DNA of 64,000 bases, taken from NCBI RefSeq assembly GCF_001270065.2, contig NZ_LFYT02000025.1, positions 1 through 64,000 on the forward strand, read 5' to 3'. The position numbers were made by a program, and so were the translations under genes. This DNA is from Limnohabitans planktonicus II-D5. GTDB lineage: Bacteria > Pseudomonadota > Gammaproteobacteria > Burkholderiales > Burkholderiaceae_C. This document shows, piece by piece, positions 1-9,374 of the stretch. The notes under the pieces are model-generated. The model saw only the letters and a list, made by a program, of their open reading frames with translations. It was not told the origin of the DNA and searched no databases. Every line of letters begins with the position of its first letter. The stretch's first letter is position 1.

Positions 1-294
1 CCCTATCTTCCGTGGGCGCTGCAGATTTGAGGAAGCCTGCTCCTAGTACGAGAGGACCGGAGTGGACACACCTCTGGTGTATCGGTTGTCACGCCAGTGG
101 CATTGCCGAGTAGCTAAGTGTGGAAGAGATAACCGCTGAAAGCATCTAAGCGGGAAACTCGTTTCAAGATGAGATCTGCCGGGGCCTTGAGCCCCCTGAA
201 GAGTCGTTCAAGACCAGGACGTTGATAGGTCGGGTGTGGAAGCGCAGTAATGCGTTAAGCTAACCGATACTAATTGCTCGTGCGGCTTGACCCT
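1..294 (+). rRNA. 23S ribosomal RNA, 3' end (partial)
   Basis: The sequence contains the conserved sarcin-ricin segment (AGTACGAGAGGACCGG, 45-60) and the typical 3' tail ending near GCGGCTTGACCCT. The gene enters the window from the left, so only the last ~294 bases are present. The exact 3' end is estimated by comparison with the known bacterial 23S end. A 5S gene follows after about 170 bases, as in a standard rrn operon. Confidence 0.95.
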
Positions 295-465
295 ATAACT
301 TTGATCACACATTGAAAGATGTGCATTGGTCAAGGAAGTTATGCCAAGTTGACGCATTCAAAAAAGGTTGAAAGTCCGGGTTAATAGCCTGGTTTAAAAG
401 CCAAAATCTGATTCGAAACTCTATGAATTCGTTGTCTTGACGCAAGTCAAGATGACACCAAGTTA

Positions 466-581
466 TGCCTGATGACCATAGCAAGTTGGTCCCACTCCTT
501 CCCATCTCGAACAGGACAGTGAAACGACTTAGCGCCGATGATAGTGCGGATTCCCGTGTGAAAGTAGGACATCGTCAGGCT
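466..581 (+). rRNA. rrf: 5S ribosomal RNA
   Basis: About 116 bases starting TGCCTGATGACC and closing with the complementary GTCAGGCT form the terminal helix of 5S rRNA. The internal CCCATCTCGAACAGG and GCCGATGATAGTG segments match the conserved betaproteobacterial 5S loops. It lies downstream of the 23S end and just before a strong terminator. Ends are accurate to a base or two. Confidence 0.95.
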
Positions 582-592
582 TCTAACAGCCC

Positions 593-622
593 AAAACGCC
601 TCACCGTTCGGTGGGGCGTTTT
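593..622 (+). terminator. rRNA operon terminator
   Basis: An inverted repeat AAAACGCCTCACC / GGTGGGGCGTTTT with a GTTC loop, followed by TTCTTTT, lies 12 bases after the 5S gene. The A-rich left arm means it may also stop transcription of the convergent hydrolase gene on the other strand. Confidence 0.85.
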
Positions 623-625
623 CTT

Positions 626-1548
626 TTATGTGTTGTGCAGAAAACCCTCTTCAACACTCACAGCACCACTGCGCTGTAACTCTGCCAGCATCATGTCGAT
701 CCAAGTACTGAGCGTATAACCATGGCCAAAGCGATCATGCAAGTCGTTTAAATATGGCACATCCTTGGACCACTGATCAAAATCAAGGCGGTTGATGCTA
801 CCCCATTCGAGCAGTTTGAATTTCAGCAGAACTTTGACTCCATAACTGGCGTGTCTATCTGGATTTTTGACAAAGACATCAAGCTTTTTGCGAGCCAATG
901 ACAAGGCTGAGGCCACGTCCATAAAAACTGAACCGTGGCCAGGAATGATGATGGCGGGATTCAGTTTCTCAATCAGATCAAGCGTGGCACTGACTTCATC
1001 AAACGCATCTATTCCTTGTAGTTCAGGAAACACAACCCCAAAGCCGTTTTGCCACAAGGCATCAGCAGACACAAGCAGGCTTTGCTCTGGGGCAAATAGA
1101 ATGACTGAATGCGGGTCGTGTCCGGGTGCGGCATGGACTTCCCAGTCCATGCGAGCCCAATGGTGAACCGCGCCGGGTTGCAGGATTGCGTTGAACTTGA
1201 AGGGGGGCAGTTTTGACCTGTGGGTTTGTAGCTCAGCGCATCTTCTTCCCAGCAAGCTACGGCTAAGGACTGACCCGGCGGTATCCAGGTTTGCATGTCC
1301 GGATAATGTGCTTGCAAGGCTTGGTTGCCACCGCAGTGGTCACTGTGCAAATGGGTGTTGACCAGCAAGTCCAGTGAGCGAGTTCCCAAGCTTCGCTCAA
1401 GCAACGACAAGGTTTGCGATTGGTGTGTGACGTATCCACTGTCAATCAGGGTGGCCTGATCATGGTCGCACAGCAAGATATTGTTGGCAGATAACCAGCC
1501 ACGTTCGAATACAGACACACCATCTGGCAACTCAATATTTTTTGACAT
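626..1548 (-). pseudogene. MBL-fold metallo-hydrolase, frameshifted copy 1
   Basis: This is the left copy of the gene that is intact at 2232-3155. The reading frame opens at ATG 1548 and breaks at a run of six G (1202-1207), where the intact copy has seven (2808-2814). After the break the original frame continues to the same stop. Apart from the indel, only three substitutions (767, 1237, 1501) separate the copies, and all are synonymous. The HLHSDH metal motif is in the part before the frameshift. The break may be a sequencing or assembly error in a homopolymer rather than a real inactivation. Confidence 0.8.
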
Positions 1549-1563
1549 AGCTTTTAATAAGCT

Positions 1564-1656
1564 TCAAGTATGGTTGCGAAGTTCTCGACGCAAAATTTTG
1601 CCCACATTGGTTTTTGGTAATTCTTCGCGGAATTCAATGTATTTGGGACGTTTATA
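1564..1656 (-). pseudogene. fadD 3' fragment created by the duplication
   Basis: These bases encode only the last ~30 residues of the acyl-CoA ligase (from YKRPKYIEF to LRNHT and the stop), identical to the end of the full gene at 3171-4856. The fragment is cut at base 1656, where the sequence jumps to the second copy of 23S rRNA. It has no start and cannot be expressed as an enzyme. Confidence 0.85.
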
Positions 1657-1900
1657 AGAGGACCGGAGTGGACACACCTCTGGTGTATCGGTTGTCACGC
1701 CAGTGGCATTGCCGAGTAGCTAAGTGTGGAAGAGATAACCGCTGAAAGCATCTAAGCGGGAAACTCGTTTCAAGATGAGATCTGCCGGGGCCTTGAGCCC
1801 CCTGAAGAGTCGTTCAAGACCAGGACGTTGATAGGTCGGGTGTGGAAGCGCAGTAATGCGTTAAGCTAACCGATACTAATTGCTCGTGCGGCTTGACCCT
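1657..1900 (+). rRNA. 23S rRNA 3' fragment, duplicated
   Basis: Identical to 51-294 but joined on its left to the fadD 3' fragment, so it is a 244-base 3' piece of 23S rRNA with no promoter or body. It cannot give a functional large-subunit RNA. Confidence 0.9.
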
Positions 1901-2071
1901 ATAACTTTGATCACACATTGAAAGATGTGCATTGGTCAAGGAAGTTATGCCAAGTTGACGCATTCAAAAAAGGTTGAAAGTCCGGGTTAATAGCCTGGTT
2001 TAAAAGCCAAAATCTGATTCGAAACTCTATGAATTCGTTGTCTTGACGCAAGTCAAGATGACACCAAGTTA

Positions 2072-2187
2072 TGCCTGATGACCATAGCAAGTTGGTCCCA
2101 CTCCTTCCCATCTCGAACAGGACAGTGAAACGACTTAGCGCCGATGATAGTGCGGATTCCCGTGTGAAAGTAGGACATCGTCAGGCT
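2072..2187 (+). rRNA. rrf: 5S ribosomal RNA, duplicated copy
   Basis: Base-for-base identical to the 5S gene at 466-581. The gene is complete, but its upstream context is only the truncated 23S fragment. If the duplication is real, it could be transcribed only by read-through from copy 1 past that copy's terminator. Confidence 0.9.
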
Positions 2188-2198
2188 TCTAACAGCCC

Positions 2199-2228
2199 AA
2201 AACGCCTCACCGTTCGGTGGGGCGTTTT
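2199..2228 (+). terminator. rRNA operon terminator, duplicated copy
   Basis: The same stem-loop and T-tract as at 593-622, located between the second 5S gene and the convergent hydrolase gene. Confidence 0.85.
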
Positions 2229-2231
2229 CTT

Positions 2232-3155
2232 TTATGTGTTGTGCAGAAAACCCTCTTCAACACTCACAGCACCACTGCGCTGTAACTCTGCCAGCATCAT
2301 GTCGATCCAAGTACTGAGCGTATAACCATGGCCAAAGCGATCATGCAAGTCGTTTAAATATGGCACATCCTTAGACCACTGATCAAAATCAAGGCGGTTG
2401 ATGCTACCCCATTCGAGCAGTTTGAATTTCAGCAGAACTTTGACTCCATAACTGGCGTGTCTATCTGGATTTTTGACAAAGACATCAAGCTTTTTGCGAG
2501 CCAATGACAAGGCTGAGGCCACGTCCATAAAAACTGAACCGTGGCCAGGAATGATGATGGCGGGATTCAGTTTCTCAATCAGATCAAGCGTGGCACTGAC
2601 TTCATCAAACGCATCTATTCCTTGTAGTTCAGGAAACACAACCCCAAAGCCGTTTTGCCACAAGGCATCAGCAGACACAAGCAGGCTTTGCTCTGGGGCA
2701 AATAGAATGACTGAATGCGGGTCGTGTCCGGGTGCGGCATGGACTTCCCAGTCCATGCGAGCCCAATGGTGAACCGCGCCGGGTTGCAGGATTGCGTTGA
2801 ACTTGAAGGGGGGGCAGTTTTGACCTGTGGGTTTGTAGCTCAGAGCATCTTCTTCCCAGCAAGCTACGGCTAAGGACTGACCCGGCGGTATCCAGGTTTG
2901 CATGTCCGGATAATGTGCTTGCAAGGCTTGGTTGCCACCGCAGTGGTCACTGTGCAAATGGGTGTTGACCAGCAAGTCCAGTGAGCGAGTTCCCAAGCTT
3001 CGCTCAAGCAACGACAAGGTTTGCGATTGGTGTGTGACGTATCCACTGTCAATCAGGGTGGCCTGATCATGGTCGCACAGCAAGATATTGTTGGCAGATA
3101 ACCAGCCGCGTTCGAATACAGACACACCATCTGGCAACTCAATATTTTTTGACAT
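2232..3155 (-). CDS. MBL-fold metallo-hydrolase
   Basis: This 307-residue protein has the metallo-beta-lactamase fold signature: the metal-binding HLHSDH motif near residue 65, a downstream GHDPHS histidine, an SADALW aspartate and a C-terminal PGHGS histidine. Such proteins are usually zinc-dependent hydrolases of thioesters, lactones or related substrates, and the substrate cannot be read from the sequence. The gene starts 15 bases after the fadD stop on the same strand, so the two are probably co-transcribed. That would fit a thioesterase-like role in acyl-CoA metabolism, but this is inference. A frameshifted duplicate lies at 626-1548. Confidence 0.85.
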   Translation of the reverse strand: MSKNIELPDGVSVFERGWLSANNILLCDHDQATLIDSGYVTHQSQTLSLLERSLGTRSLDLLVNTHLHSDHCGGNQALQAHYPDMQTWIPPGQSLAVACWEEDALSYKPTGQNCPPFKFNAILQPGAVHHWARMDWEVHAAPGHDPHSVILFAPEQSLLVSADALWQNGFGVVFPELQGIDAFDEVSATLDLIEKLNPAIIIPGHGSVFMDVASALSLARKKLDVFVKNPDRHASYGVKVLLKFKLLEWGSINRLDFDQWSKDVPYLNDLHDRFGHGYTLSTWIDMMLAELQRSGAVSVEEGFLHNT

Positions 3156-3170
3156 AGCTTTTAATAAGCT

Positions 3171-4856
3171 TCAAGTATGGTTGCGAAGTTCTCGACGCAA
3201 AATTTTGCCCACATTGGTTTTTGGTAATTCTTCGCGGAATTCAATGTATTTGGGACGTTTATATCCAGTCAGTGTTTCGTGACAAAACCGTGCTATGGCC
3301 TCTTCAGTCAACAGAGGATCATTGCGGACCACGAATACCTTGATGGCCTCGCCTTGCATGGTGTCTGGAATACCCACTGCAGCACATTCCACGACGCCGG
3401 GGCAGGTGGAGATGACATTTTCCAATTCGTTGGGAAAAACATTGAAGCCGCTGACGATGATCATGTCTTTTTTGCGATCCACGATACGTGTAAAACCTTG
3501 ATCATCCATGAAGCCGACATCACCCGTGCGCATGAACCCGTCAGAAGTAAAAGTTTTGTCGGTTTCATCGGCTTGTTGGAAATAACCGGTCATCACATTG
3601 GGACCACGAATGCAAATTTCACCAGAACTGTTTAAGGGTAAATTGTTGCCTGCATCATCCTTGATGGCTATGTCGATGCTTGGTAAGGGCAGGCCTATGT
3701 TCCCGCTGAAATGGGTATGCGTGACCGGATTGTTGGTGCCAATGGCGCAGGTCTCGCTCATGCCCCATCCTTCGATCATGGTGGAGCCGGTGGCAGCATG
3801 CCAATGGCGTGCTGTGCCTTCCGATGCGGCCATTCCTCCCGCCTGTGTAAGTTTGAGGGTCGAAAAATCAATGGTTTTGAACATCGGATGCTGCATGAGC
3901 GCATTGAACAAGGTGTTCACGCCAGGCAGCATGTGAAACGGCCGCTGTTTGAGCACTTCAATGAATTTGTCAAAATCCCGAGGGTTGGGCACCAGAGTCA
4001 TGTGCGACCCTTGGCGGATGGCCAGAAGGCACAAGGTCAAGGCAAAGATGTGATAGAGAGGCAAAGCCGCAATGCTGTTGACATTTCGGAGATCACCGAT
4101 GTCTTTCAGAGCAGGAGAAAACCAAGCTTCGGCTTGCAAAATCGAAGCTACAACATTCCTGTGGGTAAGGATGGCTCCCTTGGACAGCCCAGTCGTACCC
4201 CCTGTGTATTGAAGAAATGCGATGTCATCAAGGGTTTGAGTGCATGGCTTGAGCGACATACGGCTTCCCACGGATATGGCCTTCTTGAACGAAGTCACAG
4301 TGCGACCGTTTGATAAGGGCAGCTCGAATTCGGGGACCATTTTGGCCAGATGGCGGACGGCAAATGTCATCCATCGACCATAAATGGGGCCTAGTAAATC
4401 ACCGATGGATGCCAGCACCACATGTTCAATATCCGTTTGATCAATGACCTCTTGCAATGTAGATGCGAAATTTTCCAGGATGACGATCGCTGAGGCACCG
4501 GAATCCTTGAGCTGGTGGGACAGTTCACGAGCGGTGTACAAAGGGTTGACGTTCACACAGGTGTACCCGGCACGCAAAATCGCAGCCATGCTCACGGCGA
4601 ACTGCGGAACATTGGGCAGCATGATGGCAACGCGGCTGCCTGGTTGCAGGCCCTGACTCTGCAACCACGCACCTAAAGCGGTCGAGAGCTGATCCAGCTC
4701 ACGGTAAGACATCCAGCGGTTCATGCAGACCGAAAAAGGACTCTCGCCATGTTGCTCAAAAGCGGTTTTCAACAAATCCGTCAGGCTGCTGTATTGGTCA
4801 GCATCAATGTCGTGTGGTACGCCTGCGGGGTAATTCTTCAACCAAATGCGATCCAT
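3171..4856 (-). CDS. fadD: Long-chain fatty acid-CoA ligase
   Basis: The 561-residue product resembles E. coli FadD along its whole length: an N-terminal WLKNYPAGVP stretch, the AMP-binding P-loop YTGGTTGLSKGA near residue 215, the ALPLYHIFALT segment, the GWGMSE motif, the DRKKDMIIVSGFNVFPNE hinge and a C-terminal [12 protein letters not shown] with the catalytic lysine. It activates fatty acids to acyl-CoA in an ATP-dependent reaction at the inner face of the membrane. The start at 4856 was chosen because GGAGA lies 6-7 bases upstream and the family begins there. An in-frame ATG at 4901 would add 15 atypical residues. It is divergent from the GNAT gene and probably shares an mRNA with the hydrolase. 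Confidence 0.93.
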   Translation of the reverse strand: MDRIWLKNYPAGVPHDIDADQYSSLTDLLKTAFEQHGESPFSVCMNRWMSYRELDQLSTALGAWLQSQGLQPGSRVAIMLPNVPQFAVSMAAILRAGYTCVNVNPLYTARELSHQLKDSGASAIVILENFASTLQEVIDQTDIEHVVLASIGDLLGPIYGRWMTFAVRHLAKMVPEFELPLSNGRTVTSFKKAISVGSRMSLKPCTQTLDDIAFLQYTGGTTGLSKGAILTHRNVVASILQAEAWFSPALKDIGDLRNVNSIAALPLYHIFALTLCLLAIRQGSHMTLVPNPRDFDKFIEVLKQRPFHMLPGVNTLFNALMQHPMFKTIDFSTLKLTQAGGMAASEGTARHWHAATGSTMIEGWGMSETCAIGTNNPVTHTHFSGNIGLPLPSIDIAIKDDAGNNLPLNSSGEICIRGPNVMTGYFQQADETDKTFTSDGFMRTGDVGFMDDQGFTRIVDRKKDMIIVSGFNVFPNELENVISTCPGVVECAAVGIPDTMQGEAIKVFVVRNDPLLTEEAIARFCHETLTGYKRPKYIEFREELPKTNVGKILRRELRNHT

Positions 4857-5032
4857 GCTCGTCTCCGTGAATAAAAACATTGTCATCATGTCTGCGTCCA
4901 AGTGTCAGAGGGCTATCCCCCAGAAAGTCAAGGAGAAGGTCTCAAAGGCGACAAAACAGCATCAAGGCTGGGAGGACTTGCGCACAAACACAATTCGTAA
5001 ATGCGTGCAAAATGAGAGAAACCTCCCCGCAC

Positions 5033-5773
5033 ATGACTGAAACCCACACAAAGAGCATCGGATTCTGGCGTCGCTTTTGGATGCGATGGATTGGTGCATT
5101 GGATGCTGGTCAAACAGATCGAAAACAAACCGCCTCTCATGGACTGCGTTGGCTGCCGATCCGGTCCTTGTCACCCAGGCACAAACCACGCATCCAAAAA
5201 CATTTGCTGTCATTGCAGCCTCAAGATCGCTACTTGCGTTTTGGATATCCGGCGACTGACGAGCAAATTGGGCGCTATGTGACGGGCCTGAATTTTGAAC
5301 GAGATGAAATCTTCGGCGTCTTCAATCGCCGCCTGGAATTGGTGGCCATGGCGCATCTGGCTTATTCAGTGGATCCACAATGGGCCACCTGCGCCGAGTT
5401 TGGAGTTTCCGTGGCTTCTCATCAGCGTGGAAGGGGGATTGGTGCCAAGCTGTTCAACCATGCCACCACACACGCCCGCAATCAGGGGGTGAGCATGTTA
5501 TTTATCCATGCCTTGAGCGAAAACGTCGCCATGCTCAAGATCGCACGCCATGCGGGGGCCAAGGTGGAGCGCGATGGCAGCGAAACCGAGGCCTATCTGA
5601 GCTTGCCCACCGCCAACCTGGACAGCCAAATCAGCGGCATGCTTCAAGAGCAAATGGCTGAAATTGACTATCAACTGAAAAACCAGGCACACCAATTTCG
5701 ACAATGGTTGTCAACCCTGCAAGAGGTTCGGCAAGGTGTGCGTGATGCAAGACATGTCAGCGACAAGGGCTGA
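5033..5773 (+). CDS. GNAT-family N-acetyltransferase
   Basis: About 246 residues with a GNAT domain in the middle. The acetyl-CoA pyrophosphate-binding motif is HQRGRGIGAKLF near residues 130-141, followed by a typical ALSENVAMLKIARHAG helix. The N-terminus (FWRRFWMRW) is aromatic and basic, and the last ~50 residues look helical. The acetyl acceptor is unknown. ATG 5033 was chosen for protein start, but ATG 5012 is also possible and neither has a strong ribosome binding site. The gene is divergent from fadD with about 175 bases between them, which should hold both promoters. Confidence 0.8.
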   Translation: MTETHTKSIGFWRRFWMRWIGALDAGQTDRKQTASHGLRWLPIRSLSPRHKPRIQKHLLSLQPQDRYLRFGYPATDEQIGRYVTGLNFERDEIFGVFNRRLELVAMAHLAYSVDPQWATCAEFGVSVASHQRGRGIGAKLFNHATTHARNQGVSMLFIHALSENVAMLKIARHAGAKVERDGSETEAYLSLPTANLDSQISGMLQEQMAEIDYQLKNQAHQFRQWLSTLQEVRQGVRDARHVSDKG

Positions 5774-5855
5774 CAAACCAAGTCCATAACGCACTGTCAT
5801 CTGAATCCGCTATCCTAGAGCCCCGCCACAACAGCATGTCCTGCCTTTCTTGACT

Positions 5856-6752
5856 GTGTCAGACCCTCACCCTGCGCGCACTACCGAGCGCGAAGACAAA
5901 CGCAGTTTTTTGCAAAAACTGGCTGAATTCATCCATCCTGGCCCCGACTCTGCAGACGAGTTGATCGAGACTTTGGCCGAGGCTGAAGGCAACCACATCA
6001 TCAATGCCGAAAGTCGTTTGATGCTCGAAGGTGTGATCCGCATGGCCGAAATGACGGCCGGGGATGTCATGGTGGCTGCACCGCGCATGGACCTGCTGTC
6101 CATTGATGATCCGTTTGACGAACTGCTGCACCAGGTCATTGAGACCGCACATTCGCGATTTCCGGTCTATGAAGGCGAGAAAGAAAACGTCATCGGCATC
6201 CTGTTGGCCAAGGACCTGCTCAAGCTTCAGCGTGCTCCGCAATTGAACATCCGCACCCTGTTACGCCCCGCCGTGTTTGTGCCCGAAAGCAAGGGTCTGA
6301 ACGACCTGCTGCGCCAGTTTCGTGACAACCGAAACCACTTGGCCATCGTCATCGACGAATTCGGTCGCACAGCGGGTTTGATCACGATTGAAGACGTGCT
6401 GGAGCAAATCGTGGGCGAAATCGAAGACGAATTCGACATCGCCGACGATGAAGGGGATATTTTTGGTCTACCAGATCGGAGCTTTCGCGTCAGCGGTGAC
6501 ACCTCGCTGGAGCGCGTGAGTGAAGCCTTTGGCGTTAACCTACAGGAAGCCCGTGAAGAAACCGATGGTCCTGATTTCGACACCATCGGTGGCTTGATTG
6601 CCCATGAAATGGGGCATGTACCCCGCCGGGGTGAAAAGCACCTGCTGGCCGGACTGCAGTTTGTGGTCTTGCACACCCGTGCAGGTGCTGTGCGCTGGTT
6701 CAAGGTGTCGCAAGCCTCACCACCCGTGTCTCCCCATCAATCGGCTGCATGA
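5856..6752 (+). CDS. corC: CBS-domain transporter-associated protein, CorC/HlyC family
   Basis: The protein is about 298 residues and lacks membrane segments. It contains a CBS pair (MTAGDVMVAAPRMDLLS through ETAHSRFPVYEG, then NHLAIVIDEFGRTAGLITIEDVLEQIVGEIEDE) and a C-terminal CorC_HlyC domain ending ADEGD to FKVSQ. Members are linked to magnesium and cobalt efflux. I prefer the GTG start at 5856 because related proteins begin MSDPHPAR. A TTG at 5850 is also in frame. The stop overlaps the lnt start (ATGA), so the two genes are translationally coupled, the same order as ybeX-lnt in E. coli. Confidence 0.9.
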   Translation: MSDPHPARTTEREDKRSFLQKLAEFIHPGPDSADELIETLAEAEGNHIINAESRLMLEGVIRMAEMTAGDVMVAAPRMDLLSIDDPFDELLHQVIETAHSRFPVYEGEKENVIGILLAKDLLKLQRAPQLNIRTLLRPAVFVPESKGLNDLLRQFRDNRNHLAIVIDEFGRTAGLITIEDVLEQIVGEIEDEFDIADDEGDIFGLPDRSFRVSGDTSLERVSEAFGVNLQEAREETDGPDFDTIGGLIAHEMGHVPRRGEKHLLAGLQFVVLHTRAGAVRWFKVSQASPPVSPHQSAA

Positions 6753-8317
6753 GCGGGCGACAGGCATTGACACGGCGAACAGTTTGGCCCGCTTTGGCGG
6801 GTGTCGCGCAGGCTGCATCCATGGCCATGCCCGGCAGCGGTCATGCGCAGGGCTGGTTGCAAATCCTGAGCCTGTTGTGGCTTGCCCGAGGGCTGGTGCA
6901 AATCACACAGACGCAAGGGCTTCGTCTCAAGCCAATCATGCGGCTGGCCGCCTGGCAAGGCGGTGTGTTCGCGACAGCCTGGCTGGCGGGCTCGTTTTGG
7001 TGGCTCTATGTGTCGATGCACGATGTGGGGGGGCTGCCCAGCGTGCTGGCCGTGCTCGCCGTGCTGGCCCTGGCCGCTGCGCTGGCCTTGTATTACGCTT
7101 TGGCAGCGGCGGCATGGGTGGGTCTATCGAGCGGGCTGGGCCGTCAAGTCCTTTCGCCATGGCAGCGAAGTGCGCTGTTTGCTGCGCTTTGGACACTGGC
7201 CGAATTGATGCGTGGCCAGTGGCTGACGGGTTTTCCGTGGGGCGCAGGCGGTTATGCACATGTGGACGGCATGTTGTCGGTGTGGGCACCCTGGGTGGGC
7301 GTGTATGGCATCGGCGCACTCGCTGCGGGCCTGGCCATGAGGCTGGCCTTGGCGGGGTGGGGTTGGCGTGCAGTCCCGCCATTAGCGTTGGTGTGGGGGC
7401 TCTGCTGGGGGATGAAAGCCTGGTCCCCCGCATTCACGGCCTCGACGGGCACCGCGCAGGTCGAGTTGTTGCAAGCGAATATCTCGCAAAACGCCAAGTT
7501 TGATGTGAACAGCGGCATCCGGGATGCCCTGCAGTGGTACGACGCACGGCTGCGCAGCAGCAGCCAGGCGTTGGTGGTGGCACCCGAAACGGCTATTCCG
7601 TTGCTGCCGCGCCATTTGCCGCCCACGTATTGGCCCGATTTGGAAAAGCACTTTGCCGAACCGGGACGACCTTTGGCACTGGTGGGTGTGCCCTTGGGCT
7701 CATCCAGTGCGGGCTACACCAACTCCCTGGTGGCCTTGGGGTCGCAGGGCCTAGCCGCTTACCAATACGACAAACACCACTTGGTGCCGTTTGGCGAGTT
7801 CATACCGCCCGGCTTTGTCTGGTTTGTGCGCCAGATGCAGATTCCCTTGGGCGATTTCCGCTCGGGCGGGCTGCATCAGGCCCCCATTCACTGGCAAGGC
7901 CAGCGCCTGGCACCAAATATTTGCTATGAGGACTTGTTTGGCGAAGAACTCGCCGCCCGGTTCAAAGACCCCCTGCAAGCGCCTACGGCCTTTGTGAATG
8001 TCAGCAACATCGCCTGGTTTGGCGACACCCTGGCGGTGGACCAGCACCTGAACATCTCGCGCATGCGCGCCATGGAATTGAGTCGACCCATGCTGCGCGC
8101 CACCAACACCGGCGCCACCGCCATCATTGACCACCAAGGCCGTGTGACGCAACAACTGCCGCGATTCACGCGTGGCACCTTGATCGGCAGCTACGAAGGC
8201 CGAACCGGCTTGACGCCCTATGCGCGTTGGGCCACCGCCTGGGGTCTGAAGCCCTTGTGGGCGATCTGTGCCGTGGTCTTGCTGCTGGCCGCCTGGCGAC
8301 GCAGGACGGCACCTTGA
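6749..8317 (+). CDS. lnt: Apolipoprotein N-acyltransferase
   Basis: This 522-residue inner-membrane enzyme transfers the third acyl chain to the N-terminal cysteine of lipoproteins. The first ~230 residues form several hydrophobic segments, followed by a carbon-nitrogen hydrolase domain. The expected Glu-Lys-Cys triad is visible: E280 in APETAIP, K342 in YDKHHLVPFGE and C392 in PNICYEDLFGEE. One more hydrophobic segment closes the protein (LWAICAVVLLLAAW). It overlaps corC by four bases and ends about 140 bases before glyQ, and that gap shows no other gene. Confidence 0.95.
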   Translation: MSGRQALTRRTVWPALAGVAQAASMAMPGSGHAQGWLQILSLLWLARGLVQITQTQGLRLKPIMRLAAWQGGVFATAWLAGSFWWLYVSMHDVGGLPSVLAVLAVLALAAALALYYALAAAAWVGLSSGLGRQVLSPWQRSALFAALWTLAELMRGQWLTGFPWGAGGYAHVDGMLSVWAPWVGVYGIGALAAGLAMRLALAGWGWRAVPPLALVWGLCWGMKAWSPAFTASTGTAQVELLQANISQNAKFDVNSGIRDALQWYDARLRSSSQALVVAPETAIPLLPRHLPPTYWPDLEKHFAEPGRPLALVGVPLGSSSAGYTNSLVALGSQGLAAYQYDKHHLVPFGEFIPPGFVWFVRQMQIPLGDFRSGGLHQAPIHWQGQRLAPNICYEDLFGEELAARFKDPLQAPTAFVNVSNIAWFGDTLAVDQHLNISRMRAMELSRPMLRATNTGATAIIDHQGRVTQQLPRFTRGTLIGSYEGRTGLTPYARWATAWGLKPLWAICAVVLLLAAWRRRTAP

Positions 8318-8457
8318 AGGCTTAAGGGCCGAAGACGATCGTTCCAGTGGCAGAGAACTGAGGGTGCTTGACCCCAGCAAAGGCCGTAAAATCAAGGGTT
8401 TGCGCAAAGCCTGCGCCCATCCACCCTCGCCAGCTCGCTGCTGGCAACGCTTCGGCC

Positions 8458-9363
8458 ATGTTGACCTTCCAACAAATCATCCTCAAATTGCAGCAGTACT
8501 GGGACGCCCAGGGCTGCGCACTGCTCCAGCCCTACGACATGGAAGTCGGCGCGGGCACCAGCCACACCGCCACGTTTTTGCGCGCCATTGGCCCAGAGCC
8601 GTGGAAAGCCGCCTACGTGCAACCGAGCCGCCGCCCCAAGGATGGCCGCTACGGCGAAAACCCCAACCGCCTGCAGCACTACTACCAGTTTCAGGTCGTC
8701 TTGAAGCCCGCACCCAGCAACATCCTCGAGCTGTACCTGGGCAGTCTTGAGGCGCTGGGTTTTGACCTGAAGAAAAACGACATCCGCTTCGTTGAAGACG
8801 ATTGGGAAAACCCAACCTTGGGTGCCTGGGGTCTGGGCTGGGAAGTCTGGCTCAACGGCATGGAAGTCACGCAGTTCACTTATTTCCAGCAAGTGGGCGG
8901 TATCGACTGCAAGCCGATCACGGGCGAGATCACCTACGGCCTGGAGCGCCTGGCCATGTATTTGCAGGGCGTCGACAACGTCTACAACCTGAAGTGGACC
9001 GATGGCTTGACCTACGGCGATGTGTACAAACAAAACGAGGTCGAACAATCGACCTACAACTTTGAGCACAGCGACGCCGAGTTTTTGTTCACCGCCTTTG
9101 GTGCGCACGAAAAGCAGGCCCAGCACCTCATGGGCGCACAGCTGGCACTGCCTGCTTACGAGCAAGTGCTCAAGGCCGCGCACACTTTCAACTTGCTGGA
9201 CGCGCGCGGCGCGATCAGCGTGACCGAGCGGGCCGCCTACATCGGCCGCATCCGCAACCTGGCCCGCAGCGTGGCCCAGAGTTATTACGAGAGCCGCGAA
9301 CGTCTGGACTTCCCGATGGCCCCGCGTGAATGGGTTGCCCAAATGCCCAAGAAAGCCGCGTGA
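8458..9363 (+). CDS. glyQ: Glycine-tRNA ligase alpha subunit
   Basis: The 301-residue catalytic subunit begins [15 protein letters not shown], and the start at 8458 matches the family even though the frame stays open further upstream. It carries the strongly conserved [33 protein letters not shown] and [21 protein letters not shown] segments. With GlyS it forms the bacterial alpha2-beta2 enzyme that charges tRNA-Gly. GlyS starts 11 bases downstream and the two genes form an operon. Confidence 0.97.
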   Translation: MLTFQQIILKLQQYWDAQGCALLQPYDMEVGAGTSHTATFLRAIGPEPWKAAYVQPSRRPKDGRYGENPNRLQHYYQFQVVLKPAPSNILELYLGSLEALGFDLKKNDIRFVEDDWENPTLGAWGLGWEVWLNGMEVTQFTYFQQVGGIDCKPITGEITYGLERLAMYLQGVDNVYNLKWTDGLTYGDVYKQNEVEQSTYNFEHSDAEFLFTAFGAHEKQAQHLMGAQLALPAYEQVLKAAHTFNLLDARGAISVTERAAYIGRIRNLARSVAQSYYESRERLDFPMAPREWVAQMPKKAA

Positions 9364-9374
9364 GGGAGAACAAC

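Larger units (their letters stand above)
51..1656. repeat. Tandem direct duplication, copy 1 (~1.6 kb)
   Basis: Bases 51-1656 are repeated directly at 1657-3263 with an offset of 1606, becoming 1607 after one extra G. The unit runs from inside 23S rRNA (AGAGGACCGG) to the fadD 3' region (CGTTTATA). The junction at 1656/1657 shows no clear microhomology. The copies differ by three substitutions and one indel, all inside the hydrolase gene. The rRNA part is identical. Confidence 0.95.
1657..3263. repeat. Tandem direct duplication, copy 2
   Basis: This is the second copy of the unit starting at 51. It carries a truncated 23S end, a complete 5S gene, the terminator and the intact hydrolase, and runs on into the full-length fadD gene. 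See copy 1 for the differences. Confidence 0.95.

Noticed and set aside
465..719. An 84-codon open frame over the 5S rRNA gene, also at 2071
   Set aside because: It overlaps 5S rRNA and its terminator and has no protein-like features.
1657..2228. A second, independent rRNA operon
   Set aside because: The 23S part is a 244-base 3' fragment identical to copy 1, joined to a cut fadD end. It is part of the tandem duplication, not a separate operon.
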